DNA of 23,217 nt from Rhodospirillales bacterium (GTDB lineage: Bacteria > Pseudomonadota > Alphaproteobacteria > CACIAM-22H2), in contig JACQAF010000058.1 in NCBI GenBank assembly GCA_016195145.1, positions 1 through 23,217 of the forward strand. Reading direction: 5' to 3'. The position numbers were made by a program, and so were the translations under genes. This document shows, piece after piece, positions 7,122 to 14,467 of this stretch; within the stretch, counting starts at the first letter, position 1, and each line of letters opens with the position of its first letter. The notes under the pieces were generated by a model. That model did no database searches. It worked only from the letters and a program-made list of their open reading frames with translations, and was not told the origin of the DNA.

Positions 7122-10100
7122 TGCGTCGGCTTCTACACGCTGCCCTGGCGGTTTTCTTCGCCGCTGCCGTTCCGTCGCTCGCCGCGGCGCAGGAAGCGCC
7201 GTCGCTGCCGGTGCGGTTCGGCGTGCACCCGACCTACGAGCGCATGGTCTTCGACTGGACGCAACCGGTCGAATACCGTGTCGTCGAGAAGGGCAACTCG
7301 GTCACGCTGTCTTTCGACAAGCCGGCGCGGATCGACGAGCCGGCGGTTCTCGCCGGGCTGGGCCGCGTGGCGACCGGGGTCGGGATCGAGGGCGCCGCGA
7401 CGCAGCTATCCCTGACCATGGCGCTGACCGATGGCGTGCGGTTGCGGCATTTCCGCGCCGGCACCAAGGTGGTGCTCGATTTTTCCCGCGCGGCGACGCC
7501 CGACAAACCGCCAGTGGACAAACCGACGACCGAGAAAACGGCCGCTGAAAAGCCGGTCGCCAAGCCAGCCGAACCCAAACCCGCGGCGACCAAGGCGACG
7601 ATGCCGCCGCCCCCGCCGCCAGCCGCAACCGAAAAGATGGCGGCGGCCGCGCCCGCTGCACCGTCCCCATCTACACCGTCCCTATCTACGCCATCTATGC
7701 CGGCGGCCGCGGCGTCGCCAACTGCGCCCCCGACGGTAATCCCGGCAGCAGCGAATAATCCGCCGCCCGCGGCCAATCCGGTGAAAAAGCCGGATGGCAT
7801 TGCAGCGCTGCCGATCGCGGTAATTCGCACCGGCGACGGATTCGGCTTGCGCTTCGGCTGGAAAGAGCCGGTTGCCGCCGCCGTGTTTGGCCGAGGCCAA
7901 CATTTGTGGATCGCCTTCGACCGCCCGACGCTGCTCGATCTATCGGCGTTGCAAGCGCGCCGCGACGATCTGGTCGGCGACATCGATATCATTGAATCGA
8001 AAGGAACCGTGCTTCGCCTGTCGCCGCCGGTCGGCACCTCGACGCTGGTCCGGCGCGAAGGCACCGCGTGGATCATCGAATTGGGTCGCCTGCCGCGCCG
8101 GCCGATGGTTCCGGTCGCCGTATCGACGCGCGCCGCCGACAATCCGTCGACTGCGCGCATGTTTCTCGAACTGCCTGGCGCGCAGAGCCTTTTGCAGTTC
8201 CGCGATCCCGATATCGGCGACCTGCTTTTCGTCGTCCCGACGGCGGTCGAAGGGGCCGGCGTGGCCGAAAACCGGAGCCTGCCGCAATTCCATTTGCTGC
8301 CGAGCGCACAAGGCGTCGTGGTCAGGAAATACGACGACAGCGTCGACGTTCGCCCGGTCGGCAACGGCGTCGAGATTTCGTCCGGGCGGGGCCTGTTCAT
8401 GAGCGCGCTGCCGGATGCGCCCACGCGCACGACCGCTCTTGGCCGCGAACGGTCGCGGCTGTTCGATTTCGCCGCCTGGCGACGCAACGGCCCCGAGAAA
8501 TTCACTGAAGACCGGCAGGCGCTTCATCGCGCCGTCGCCGCCGCCGCCGACCAGGAGCGCAATCGCGCGCGGCTGGATCTGGCGCGCTTCCTGTTCGCTT
8601 ACGGCCATGTCGTCGACACGCTCGTACTCTTGCGCATGATCGAGCAGGAGGATGCGCCGATGGTCGCCACGGGGCCCGCGCGGGCGATGCGCGCGGTCAG
8701 CGCGTTCATGGCCGGCGATCTGGCCGAGGCGACCCGGCTGTTCGACGACAAGAGCCTGGAAAAACAGCCCGAGATCGATCTGTGGCGCGGCGCCTTGGCG
8801 CTCGCCGAAGGCGATGAGAAAACGGCGATCGTCCTGATCTCGCGCAATTCGGATGTGTCGGAAAGCTATCCGGCGCCGTTCGCCAATCGTCTCGGGCTGG
8901 CGATTGCCGAAGCATGGATCATTGCCGGGGATGCCGCCCGCGCCTCTGCGCGTCTCGACATAATTACCTCGAGCCAACCCACGCCGGGCGAACGGGCGCA
9001 GCTTGCCTATCTGCGCGGCCATCTCGCCCGTCTCCAGGGCGAAGACGACATTGCCGAGGCGATATGGCGGAAAGTTGCCAGCGGGCCGACTTCTCCGGCG
9101 CGCGCCGCGGCGACGCTGGCGTGGATCGACATACTCATCGAGGCCGGCAAGATGGGCGCGCGCGAGGCGATCGAGGAACTCGATCGCCTGCGCTTTGGCT
9201 GGCGCGGCGATCGTTATGAATTCCTGACGTTGCGCAAACTCGGTCAGATGCAGCTGGCCGCCGGCGATTACCGCAGCGGCCTGAACACCCTGCGTCAGGC
9301 GGTGACATATTTTCCGGACGGGAAGGACACCCGCCCTCTTGTCGCCGAGATGAGCGAGGCGTTCGAGCGGCTCTATCTCGGCGGCGCGGCGGATCGCCTG
9401 TCGCCGGTCGCCGCCATCGGCCTGTTCGAGGATTTCCGCGAACTGGCGCCATCGGGGGCGAAGGGCGACGAAATGACCCGGCGGCTCGCCGACCGGCTGG
9501 TCGCAGTCGATCTTCTCGACCGGGCGGCCGATCTGCTTGAAAACCTGGTCAAGCACCGCCAGGCCGGCGCGCCGCGCGCGGCGACCGGCGCGCGGCTGGC
9601 GCTGGTCCGGCTGCTCGGCCGCAATCCGAACGCGGCGCTCGAAGCGCTCAAGACGAGCGAGGCGGCCGATTTGCCGCCAGCACTTGCACGCGAACGCCAG
9701 CGCCTGGCCGCTCGCGCGCTGGCCGATCTCGGCCGGCCGCAAGACGCGCTGGCGCGTCTGGTCGACGATCAGGACGCGGATGCCGATCTTTTGCGCGCCG
9801 ACATCTATTGGCGGGCGCAGGATTGGCCGCAGGCCGCCGCTGCACTCGGCCGGCTGGCCGGCGACCCCCCGGCGGGCGCCGCGCCGGCCCCCGATAATCA
9901 GGCCCGTCAAATCATCCATATGGCAGTGGCGCTGGCGCTCGCCGGCGACGAGGCCGGGCTCGGCCGGTTGCGCGAGCGTTTCGGCGCGCCGATGGACGAG
10001 ACGCCGTTCAAGGATGTTTTCCGGGTGCTCGCCAGCGAGCGCGGCGGACCGGTTGCCGATGTTCGCCAGATCGCCAACCGCGTCGCCGCGACGGCGCCGT

Positions 10101-10177
10101 TCCAGTCGTTTCTCGCCAATTATCGCCAGCGATTGGCGGCCGGCGCCAAGAGCGGTGAGCAGCGCGCCGGCAGTTGA
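7121..10177 (+). CDS. Large secreted TPR-like protein at the end of the flagellar operon, function unknown
   Basis: This is a 1018-residue protein with a clear signal peptide (MRRLLHAALAVFFAAAVPSLAAA, cleavage near 23/24), so it is periplasmic. Residues about 28-120 form a beta-rich module (VRFGVHPTYERMVFDWTQPVEYRV, then SFDKP and VVLDFSRA) that resembles an AMIN-type cell-wall domain; this is tentative. Residues about 125-225 are a low-complexity Pro/Ala/Lys linker. A second beta-rich part follows to about 440, including a repeat of the first module (GFGLRFGWKEPVAAAVF ... LWIAFDRP). From about 460 to the end it is helical with tetratricopeptide-like repeats. The start at 7121 is set by the signal peptide and by one-base overlap with the upstream stop; the longer open frame from 6533 is a shadow. 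Coupling to two MotB-like genes suggests a periplasmic motor role (inference). Confidence 0.8.
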   Translation: MRRLLHAALAVFFAAAVPSLAAAQEAPSLPVRFGVHPTYERMVFDWTQPVEYRVVEKGNSVTLSFDKPARIDEPAVLAGLGRVATGVGIEGAATQLSLTMALTDGVRLRHFRAGTKVVLDFSRAATPDKPPVDKPTTEKTAAEKPVAKPAEPKPAATKATMPPPPPPAATEKMAAAAPAAPSPSTPSLSTPSMPAAAASPTAPPTVIPAAANNPPPAANPVKKPDGIAALPIAVIRTGDGFGLRFGWKEPVAAAVFGRGQHLWIAFDRPTLLDLSALQARRDDLVGDIDIIESKGTVLRLSPPVGTSTLVRREGTAWIIELGRLPRRPMVPVAVSTRAADNPSTARMFLELPGAQSLLQFRDPDIGDLLFVVPTAVEGAGVAENRSLPQFHLLPSAQGVVVRKYDDSVDVRPVGNGVEISSGRGLFMSALPDAPTRTTALGRERSRLFDFAAWRRNGPEKFTEDRQALHRAVAAAADQERNRARLDLARFLFAYGHVVDTLVLLRMIEQEDAPMVATGPARAMRAVSAFMAGDLAEATRLFDDKSLEKQPEIDLWRGALALAEGDEKTAIVLISRNSDVSESYPAPFANRLGLAIAEAWIIAGDAARASARLDIITSSQPTPGERAQLAYLRGHLARLQGEDDIAEAIWRKVASGPTSPARAAATLAWIDILIEAGKMGAREAIEELDRLRFGWRGDRYEFLTLRKLGQMQLAAGDYRSGLNTLRQAVTYFPDGKDTRPLVAEMSEAFERLYLGGAADRLSPVAAIGLFEDFRELAPSGAKGDEMTRRLADRLVAVDLLDRAADLLENLVKHRQAGAPRAATGARLALVRLLGRNPNAALEALKTSEAADLPPALARERQRLAARALADLGRPQDALARLVDDQDADADLLRADIYWRAQDWPQAAAALGRLAGDPPAGAAPAPDNQARQIIHMAVALALAGDEAGLGRLRERFGAPMDETPFKDVFRVLASERGGPVADVRQIANRVAATAPFQSFLANYRQRLAAGAKSGEQRAGS

Positions 10178-10275
10178 TCACGTGTCGCCGCCGCGCTGAT
10201 CTTGCAGCGGTTATCTGTCGGCGTGGGCTACCTAACGGACAGCGGCATGAGACTCAGGGCAACGTAAAGGTTCTG

Positions 10276-10310
10276 AAAAAAGCCAAAACGGATTCGAACC
10301 GTCATTTGGC
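10276..10310 (-). terminator. Rho-independent terminator of the cupin gene
   Basis: Read on the minus strand, GCCAAA and ACGG pair with CCGT and TTTGGC around a TTCGAAT loop, with a two-base bulge, and the stem runs directly into six T. The 5' side of the stem overlaps the stop codon of the cupin remnant (10302-10304), so it belongs to that gene. The loop and short stem imitate a tRNA T-arm, but no tRNA body is present upstream. Confidence 0.8.
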
Positions 10311-10670
10311 GTCCTGACCGAACGGCCCCATCGCGCCTAAGCGGATGGTAAGCAGTTCCACATCCGTAGTTGCGATGTGCGGGCCTTGGCGCATGCCAGC
10401 GGGCGTAATCCAGAACGTGCCCTGCTCGCAGCGCCGCCCCCCCCTGTCTCAACTATTCCGGAAAGGACAATACGTATTCGTCCGCTGGGTGAGTATGCAC
10501 CGGGATGGTGGTGTGCCTGCCGCAAGCTTGGCGCGGTGGATTGAGCCCTCGGGCACGGGCTGCGCCAACGGAAGAAGATGCACGCCCGGAAGGAAGGCGA
10601 TGGGTTGCCAAGTTGCGGCCGTCGAGTCGATGAAAGTTTGCCGGCGCTGCGGATTTGCTGTCATTGCCAT
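10302..10670 (-). pseudogene. Cupin-domain protein broken by three frameshifts
   Basis: Joining three minus-strand frames gives a continuous cupin of about 120 residues. It reads MAMTANPQRRQTFIDSTAATW, then a stretch ending AKLAAG, then TIPVHTHPADEYVLS, then GIVETGG, then RRCEQGTFWITPAGMRQGPH, ending near MGPFGQDAK. The histidine motif HTHPADEY is the metal-binding cupin motif, and the second motif (PAGMRQGPH) is also present. The breaks fall near ACACCACCATCC (10503-10514 region), at CCTTTCCGG (10457-10465 region) and in a run of eight G (10437-10444). No single frame covers the protein. It diverges from the intact marR gene, so it was probably the regulator's target. Small cupins of this kind are often metal- or sugar-binding enzymes or sensors; the exact function is unknown. 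Confidence 0.75.
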
Positions 10671-10686
10671 GCTCCAATCTGAATTG

Positions 10687-10725
10687 GTAACCTTGGGTTC
10701 TGATAAGATAGCAAACTAAGGTTAC
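10687..10725. promoter_or_regulatory. Candidate MarR operator: GTAACCTT / AAGGTTAC inverted repeat
   Basis: The 79-base divergent gap between the cupin remnant and the MarR gene holds an 8-bp perfect inverted repeat, GTAACCTT at 10687-10694 and AAGGTTAC at 10718-10725, with 31 bp between the two arm starts, i.e. three helical turns. The gap is noticeably AT-rich. MarR proteins commonly bind such dyads in the divergent promoter they share with their target. The assignment is by position and symmetry only. Confidence 0.45.
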
Positions 10726-10749
10726 AAACTAGAGCAAGGCGTAGGAGTC

Positions 10750-11208
10750 ATGAGGATAGCGACAGGTCTGACGAACATCGAGGCTGACCGTCGACGCAAC
10801 ATGCGTCAGTTGCTGCTGCGCGCGTCGCGGATCGTGAATCGGCAAGTTGTCGAAGGCCTGAACGCCAAAGGTTACGTCAGACTTCGCGCCACCCACACCA
10901 CACTTCTGTCCAATATCGACTTAGCCGGCAGCACCATAACGGTCGCGGCAGAGCGGGCTGGAATCACCAAGCAGGCGATGGGCCGTTTAGCGACTGAGCT
11001 TCAGGCCGCAGGCTATGTCGCCGTCCGCAGCGATCCTACGGACGCGCGGGCTCGCGTACTCGAACTCACTCAAGCAGGCCGGCAGCTTATGCTCGATAGT
11101 TTTGAGATCATGACGAACCTCGAACGCCGTTACGCTCGATCGATCGGTAAAAAGAGGTTTGCCGCTGTCCTGCGAGGGCTGGCTGTGTTCATCGATCAAG
11201 CCGAATAG
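10750..11208 (+). CDS. MarR-family transcriptional regulator
   Basis: This 152-residue winged-helix protein has the MarR layout. An N-terminal helix is followed by the HTH (STITVAAERAGITKQAMGRLATELQAAGYVAVRSDP), with the wing DPTDARARVLELTQAGRQL at about residues 97-115, and a C-terminal dimerisation helix (RYARSIGKKRFAAVLRGLAVF). The recognition helix GITKQAMGRL and the wing motif D-x-R-x-R are intact. AGGAG lies just before the ATG. Codon use is unlike the neighbouring flagellar genes (AGG, ATA, AGA and more T-ending codons appear), suggesting recent acquisition. It diverges from the broken cupin gene and probably controlled it. The ligand cannot be inferred. Confidence 0.9.
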   Translation: MRIATGLTNIEADRRRNMRQLLLRASRIVNRQVVEGLNAKGYVRLRATHTTLLSNIDLAGSTITVAAERAGITKQAMGRLATELQAAGYVAVRSDPTDARARVLELTQAGRQLMLDSFEIMTNLERRYARSIGKKRFAAVLRGLAVFIDQAE

Positions 11209-11297
11209 AATTGGGTGCAAACCCTAGGGCGTAAGTCCAAAGGGTAATGGCTGAGCTTGGCCAAACATCATATAAACACGTGAGGTTGATGCGGCCA

Positions 11298-11334
11298 TCT
11301 TACGAATACGGCACTCGCGGCCGTATTCGTAAGA
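11298..11334. promoter_or_regulatory. Perfect 15-bp inverted repeat upstream of the LuxR-type gene
   Basis: TCTTACGAATACGGC (11298-11312) is followed after seven bases by its exact reverse complement (11320-11334). The dyad ends 31 bases before the regulator's ATG. There is no T run on either side, so a simple intrinsic terminator is unlikely. It could be an operator for the regulator itself, or an RNA hairpin in its leader. Confidence 0.6.
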
Positions 11335-11365
11335 CGAGCGAAAGGCGCACCGTCTTCCAAATATC

Positions 11366-12064
11366 ATGACGCGTCTTCCCGGCCCTCTCACTGTCAATCT
11401 TGCCGACGAGCTGGCCCTGTTCCGGGTCGGGATGGCGCATTTGCTCGGGGGCCTCGCCGAAACCGTCACGGTGCGCGAATTGGCCGCGTTCGCAGAGCTC
11501 CTACGCCAGCTCGACGAAGGGCCGGTGGCCGATCTCGTGGTCTGCGATCTTGCGTTGATTCCCCGCGCGAACGAGGCGCGGCAGGCGCTTCGTCAGGCGT
11601 TGCCACCCGGCCGGCTGGTAATAATGGCCGTTTCGGATCGACCCGAGGATGTCCGCCTTGCGGTCAGCGTCGGCGCTGCCGGCTTCGTCCTCAAGACCAG
11701 CGAGGTGCCGGTTATCATGGGCGCGATACGCCTGGTGCTCGCCGGCGGGACCTATGTGCCGGCGCGGCATCTGTGGGAGACGGGGGAGAGGAAAAGGGAT
11801 CGGGCGGAACGGCCCTGCATCGTGTCGGTTCACGAGGACGAAACCGCCGATCCGGCGGCGCGCCTGACCGCGCGCCAGCGTCATGTGCTCGATCTGCTCG
11901 CCCAGGGTATGTCGAACAAGGATATCGCCAAGCAGCTGGGCCTTACCGAAGGCACGGTGAAGGTCCACGTGACCAGCATCCTGCGTAAGCTCAAGGCGAC
12001 TAGCCGCCTGCAGGCGGTCATCGCCGCCCTTGGCAGCGGGGCGGAAAAAGACAACCGGCGCTAA
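11366..12064 (+). CDS. NarL/FixJ-family response regulator (REC + LuxR HTH)
   Basis: The 232-residue protein has an N-terminal receiver domain (about 8-125) and a C-terminal LuxR-type HTH (about 165-225, LTARQRHVLDLLAQGMSNKDIAKQLGLTEGTVKVHVTSILRKL). In the receiver the phosphoacceptor is Asp61 (VVCDLALI) and the conserved Lys is Lys110 (GFVLKTSE). The acidic pair is D14-E15 (LADE) rather than the more usual Asp-Asp. No histidine kinase lies next to it, so it is an orphan regulator. The ribosome site is weak. A perfect inverted repeat sits in its upstream region. It is convergent with the beta-propeller gene, with only a short palindrome between them. Target genes cannot be inferred. Confidence 0.9.
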   Translation: MTRLPGPLTVNLADELALFRVGMAHLLGGLAETVTVRELAAFAELLRQLDEGPVADLVVCDLALIPRANEARQALRQALPPGRLVIMAVSDRPEDVRLAVSVGAAGFVLKTSEVPVIMGAIRLVLAGGTYVPARHLWETGERKRDRAERPCIVSVHEDETADPAARLTARQRHVLDLLAQGMSNKDIAKQLGLTEGTVKVHVTSILRKLKATSRLQAVIAALGSGAEKDNRR

Positions 12065-12078
12065 GCCCGCGCGCGGGC
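12065..12078. terminator. Short GC palindrome between convergent genes
   Basis: GCCCGCGCGCGGGC fills exactly the 14 bases between the TAA of the response regulator and the stop of the beta-propeller gene on the other strand. A hairpin here could stop or pause transcription from both sides, but there is no T tract, so efficiency is uncertain. Confidence 0.35.
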
Positions 12079-13038
12079 CTAGCGGAACCGGTAGACGATC
12101 AGACGGTCGGTTCCCGATTCGGGCGCCCACACTTCACCGTCGCGACCCAGAATCTGACGGACATTGGCCCCACGCTGGTCGCTTGGGAAGACGTCGAATT
12201 TTTCCGTCCGCGGGTCGAAGCGGACCATGGCGTTGGCGCTCCATTCGCTGAGCCAGATATAGTCGCGCGTATCGACATAAACGGCATAGGCGCGCGGCCG
12301 GTCGCCCGGCAGTTTCCAGGTTTTCCAGGCGCCGGTCCGCGGGTCGAGGCGACTGACATTGCCGGAATTCCATTCGCTGACCCAGATGTGGCCCTTGGAA
12401 TCCGACCACACGCGCCGCGCACCCTGGCTCGGGGTCGGCGGCTCGATGACGCTCGCCGCCCCGCTGGCGGTATCGATCCGCGCAATGTGGCTGCCGGCGA
12501 GCGAGGCGTAATAGATATCGCCGGTCGGCGTGGCCGCGATGCCGTAAGGCCCGCGCCCGCGCGGCGCGTCGAACACCTGCATCTCGCCGCTTGCCGGGTC
12601 GAGTCGACCATAGACGCCGTTCTGGCCGGTGAACCAGAGCTGGCCGCGCCCGTCGAAGGCGGCGGTGTTGAGGTTGGTATAGCCGCGCGGCTCGGGTAGC
12701 GGAAAAAGCTTCACGGCGTGGGTTTGCGGATCGACGCGCACGATGGCGTTGAGGCCGCTATCGGTCACCCAGGCGCCGCCGTCGGGGCCGATGATGACTC
12801 CGTGCGGGCGCGAATCGCTGCCGAGGGGGATGCTGATGATCTTGCCTGTCGCCGGATCGAGCCGGCCGAGCTCGCCAAGCGGCTGGGCCGTGTACCACAC
12901 GGCGCCATCGGCGGCGACGGCGACATCGTGCGGACGCGTGCCGGCCGGCAGATCGAAGGCCTGGATGGCGATTTCAGCAGTCGCGCCCGGGCTGGCAAGG
13001 CCGAGAACGCCGACGATAGCCGCCGCGATTGCGCGCAT
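12079..13038 (-). CDS. Secreted virginiamycin B lyase-like beta-propeller protein
   Basis: This 319-residue protein has a signal peptide (RAIAAAIVGVLGLASPGATA) and then about six to seven repeats of roughly 42 residues. Each repeat has the pattern G-x-[IV]-W-[FVY]-[TS]-x-x-x-x-x-x-[IL]-x-R-[VFL]-D-P-x-T (for example WYTAQPLGELGRLDPATG, WVTDSGLNAIVRVDPQT, WVSEWNSGNVSRLDPRTG). This is the Vgb/SMP-30-like propeller. Family members include the streptogramin-inactivating lyase Vgb, but many propellers with this signature have no known substrate, and I cannot confirm the lyase catalytic residues. The start at 13038 is preferred over 13044 because the GGAG ribosome site touches the first ATG but is six bases from the second. 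It diverges from recA across a 289-base shared control region. Confidence 0.8.
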   Translation of the reverse strand: MRAIAAAIVGVLGLASPGATAEIAIQAFDLPAGTRPHDVAVAADGAVWYTAQPLGELGRLDPATGKIISIPLGSDSRPHGVIIGPDGGAWVTDSGLNAIVRVDPQTHAVKLFPLPEPRGYTNLNTAAFDGRGQLWFTGQNGVYGRLDPASGEMQVFDAPRGRGPYGIAATPTGDIYYASLAGSHIARIDTASGAASVIEPPTPSQGARRVWSDSKGHIWVSEWNSGNVSRLDPRTGAWKTWKLPGDRPRAYAVYVDTRDYIWLSEWSANAMVRFDPRTEKFDVFPSDQRGANVRQILGRDGEVWAPESGTDRLIVYRFR

Positions 13039-13130
13039 CTGCATCTCCGTTTATCGGCGGTGCGGGCTGGGACGAAATTGCTCCGGCGCCGCAACCGGAC
13101 ATGGGCAAATTCTATCGTTTTGCTTTGCGC

Positions 13131-13158
13131 TTGCTTAGGAGAACAAAAAGTGTACACT
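13131..13158 (+). promoter_or_regulatory. Possible recA promoter
   Basis: TTGCTT (13131-13136) and TACACT (13153-13158) are 16 bases apart and make a plausible sigma-70-type promoter. The first LexA-like box lies inside the spacer, as expected for a repressible SOS promoter. The leader to the recA start would be about 165 bases. The assignment is by eye only. Confidence 0.4.
13141..13155 (+). promoter_or_regulatory. LexA (SOS) box candidate 1
   Basis: GAACAAAAAGTGTAC has the GAAC-N7-G[AT]AC form of the alphaproteobacterial LexA operator, one base from the strict GAAC-N7-GAAC. It lies between the likely -35 and -10 of recA, a known SOS gene in this class. A second copy with the same GAACAAAA half lies 66 bases downstream. 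Confidence 0.7.
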
Positions 13159-13169
13159 CCTCGATACGC

Positions 13170-13195
13170 GGCGCATGGGGATGTCCCCATGCGCC
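13170..13195. repeat. Perfect palindrome between the two LexA-like boxes
   Basis: GGCGCATGGGGA (13170-13181) and its exact reverse complement (13184-13195) are separated by only two bases. There is no T tract. It lies in the recA leader between the two SOS-type boxes. It may form a leader RNA hairpin or bind a dimeric protein. Confidence 0.55.
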
Positions 13196-13206
13196 GATCC
13201 ACAAAG

Positions 13207-13221
13207 GAACAAAACAGGTAC
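13207..13221 (+). promoter_or_regulatory. LexA (SOS) box candidate 2
   Basis: GAACAAAACAGGTAC repeats the form of the first box, with the same first eight bases and the same final GTAC followed by A. The starts of the two boxes are 66 bases apart. Two such sites in one short control region are very unlikely by chance. Confidence 0.6.
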
Positions 13222-13327
13222 ATCTGTCCGGGGAAAACTTTTAAACCGCTGTAATAAACAATAAAATCGCCTATTCGGCGGTTATTGCAAGCAAGTCTGC
13301 GCTGTGAAATAAGGAGGAGTATTCAGC

Positions 13328-14413
13328 ATGTCGGTCACTGCCTTGCGTTCTGTGCCAAAGGGCGCCGTCGAGAAGGACAACATGGACAAGAACAAGGCCC
13401 TCGAAGCCGCGCTCGGCCAGATCGAGCGGGCGTTCGGCAAGGGCTCGATCATGAAGCTCGGCCAGCGCGACCCCACGGTGGCGGCCGACACGATTTCAAC
13501 CGGCTCGCTGTCGCTCGATATCGCGCTTGGCATTGGCGGTCTGCCGCGCGGCCGGATCATCGAGATCTACGGCCCCGAAAGTTCGGGCAAGACAACGCTC
13601 GCCCTGCATGTCATCGCCGAGGCGCAGAAAAAGGGCGGCACTTGCGGCTTCATCGACGCCGAGCATGCCCTCGATCCTGGCTATGCGCGCAAGCTCGGGG
13701 TCAATGTCGACGAACTCCTGATCTCCCAGCCCGACGCCGGCGAGCAAGCGCTGGAAATCACCGATACGCTGGTCCGTTCGGGGGCGATCGACGTTCTCGT
13801 CATCGACAGCGTCGCCGCCCTGGTGCCGCGGGCCGAGCTTGAGGGCGAGATGGGCGATTCGCATATGGGTCTGCACGCCCGGCTGATGAGCCAGGCATTG
13901 CGCAAGCTCACCGGCTCGATCTCCCGCTCGCAATGCATGGTCATCTTCATCAACCAGATCCGCATGAAGATCGGCGTCATGTTCGGCAACCCCGAGACGA
14001 CGACCGGCGGCAACGCGCTCAAATTCTACGCCTCGGTGCGCCTTGACATCCGGCGTATCGGCGCGATCAAGGATCACGAGCAGGTGGTCGGCAACCAGAC
14101 GCGGGTCAAGGTGGTCAAGAACAAGATGGCGCCGCCGTTCAAGGTGGTCGAATTCGACATCATGTACGGCGAGGGCGTGTCGAAGACCGGCGAGCTGATC
14201 GATCTCGGCGTCAAGGCGGGGGTGGTGGAGAAATCCGGCGCCTGGTTCTCCTTCGACGGCCAACGCATCGGCCAGGGGCGCGAGAACGCCCGCCAGTTCC
14301 TCAAGGAGCGCCCCGAAGCGGCGGCGGCGATCGAAGCATCCGTGCGCCAGAACGCCGGCCTTGTCGCCACCGCCATGATGGCGGCCGACGGCGGCAGCGG
14401 CGACAACGAGTAA
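13328..14413 (+). CDS. recA: Recombinase RecA
   Basis: RecA polymerises on single-stranded DNA, drives homologous recombination and triggers LexA self-cleavage. The 361 residues are full length. The Walker A motif is GPESSGKTT (82-90), the Walker B motif is VLVIDS (156-161), and the core shows the family's FINQIRMKIGVMFGNPETTTGGNALKFYASVRLDIRR. The C-terminus is Ala/Asp-rich. The start at 13328 has GGAGGAG about eight bases before it and gives the N-terminal leader (MSVTALRS...VEKDNMDKNKALEAAL) usual in this class; a later ATG at 13382 is less likely. It is preceded by two LexA-like boxes. recX does not follow. Confidence 0.98.
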   Translation: MSVTALRSVPKGAVEKDNMDKNKALEAALGQIERAFGKGSIMKLGQRDPTVAADTISTGSLSLDIALGIGGLPRGRIIEIYGPESSGKTTLALHVIAEAQKKGGTCGFIDAEHALDPGYARKLGVNVDELLISQPDAGEQALEITDTLVRSGAIDVLVIDSVAALVPRAELEGEMGDSHMGLHARLMSQALRKLTGSISRSQCMVIFINQIRMKIGVMFGNPETTTGGNALKFYASVRLDIRRIGAIKDHEQVVGNQTRVKVVKNKMAPPFKVVEFDIMYGEGVSKTGELIDLGVKAGVVEKSGAWFSFDGQRIGQGRENARQFLKERPEAAAAIEASVRQNAGLVATAMMAADGGSGDNE

Positions 14414-14438
14414 CAGACGACGGTGGACCGAATGCAAC

Positions 14439-14467
14439 GGGCCCGTCCATCCCAAGGGGACGGGCCC
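14439..14467 (+). terminator. Strong hairpin after recA
   Basis: GGGCCCGTCC (14439-14448) pairs perfectly with GGACGGGCCC (14458-14467) around a nine-base loop, 26 bases after the recA stop. No T run follows, so it may act with Rho or as a 3'-end stabiliser rather than as a classical intrinsic terminator. Confidence 0.6.

Noticed and set aside
10284..10304. GGTTCGAATCC-like sequence that resembles a tRNA T-arm on the minus strand
   Set aside because: No acceptor, D or anticodon stem is present upstream; the bases form a terminator hairpin with a T run after the cupin stop.
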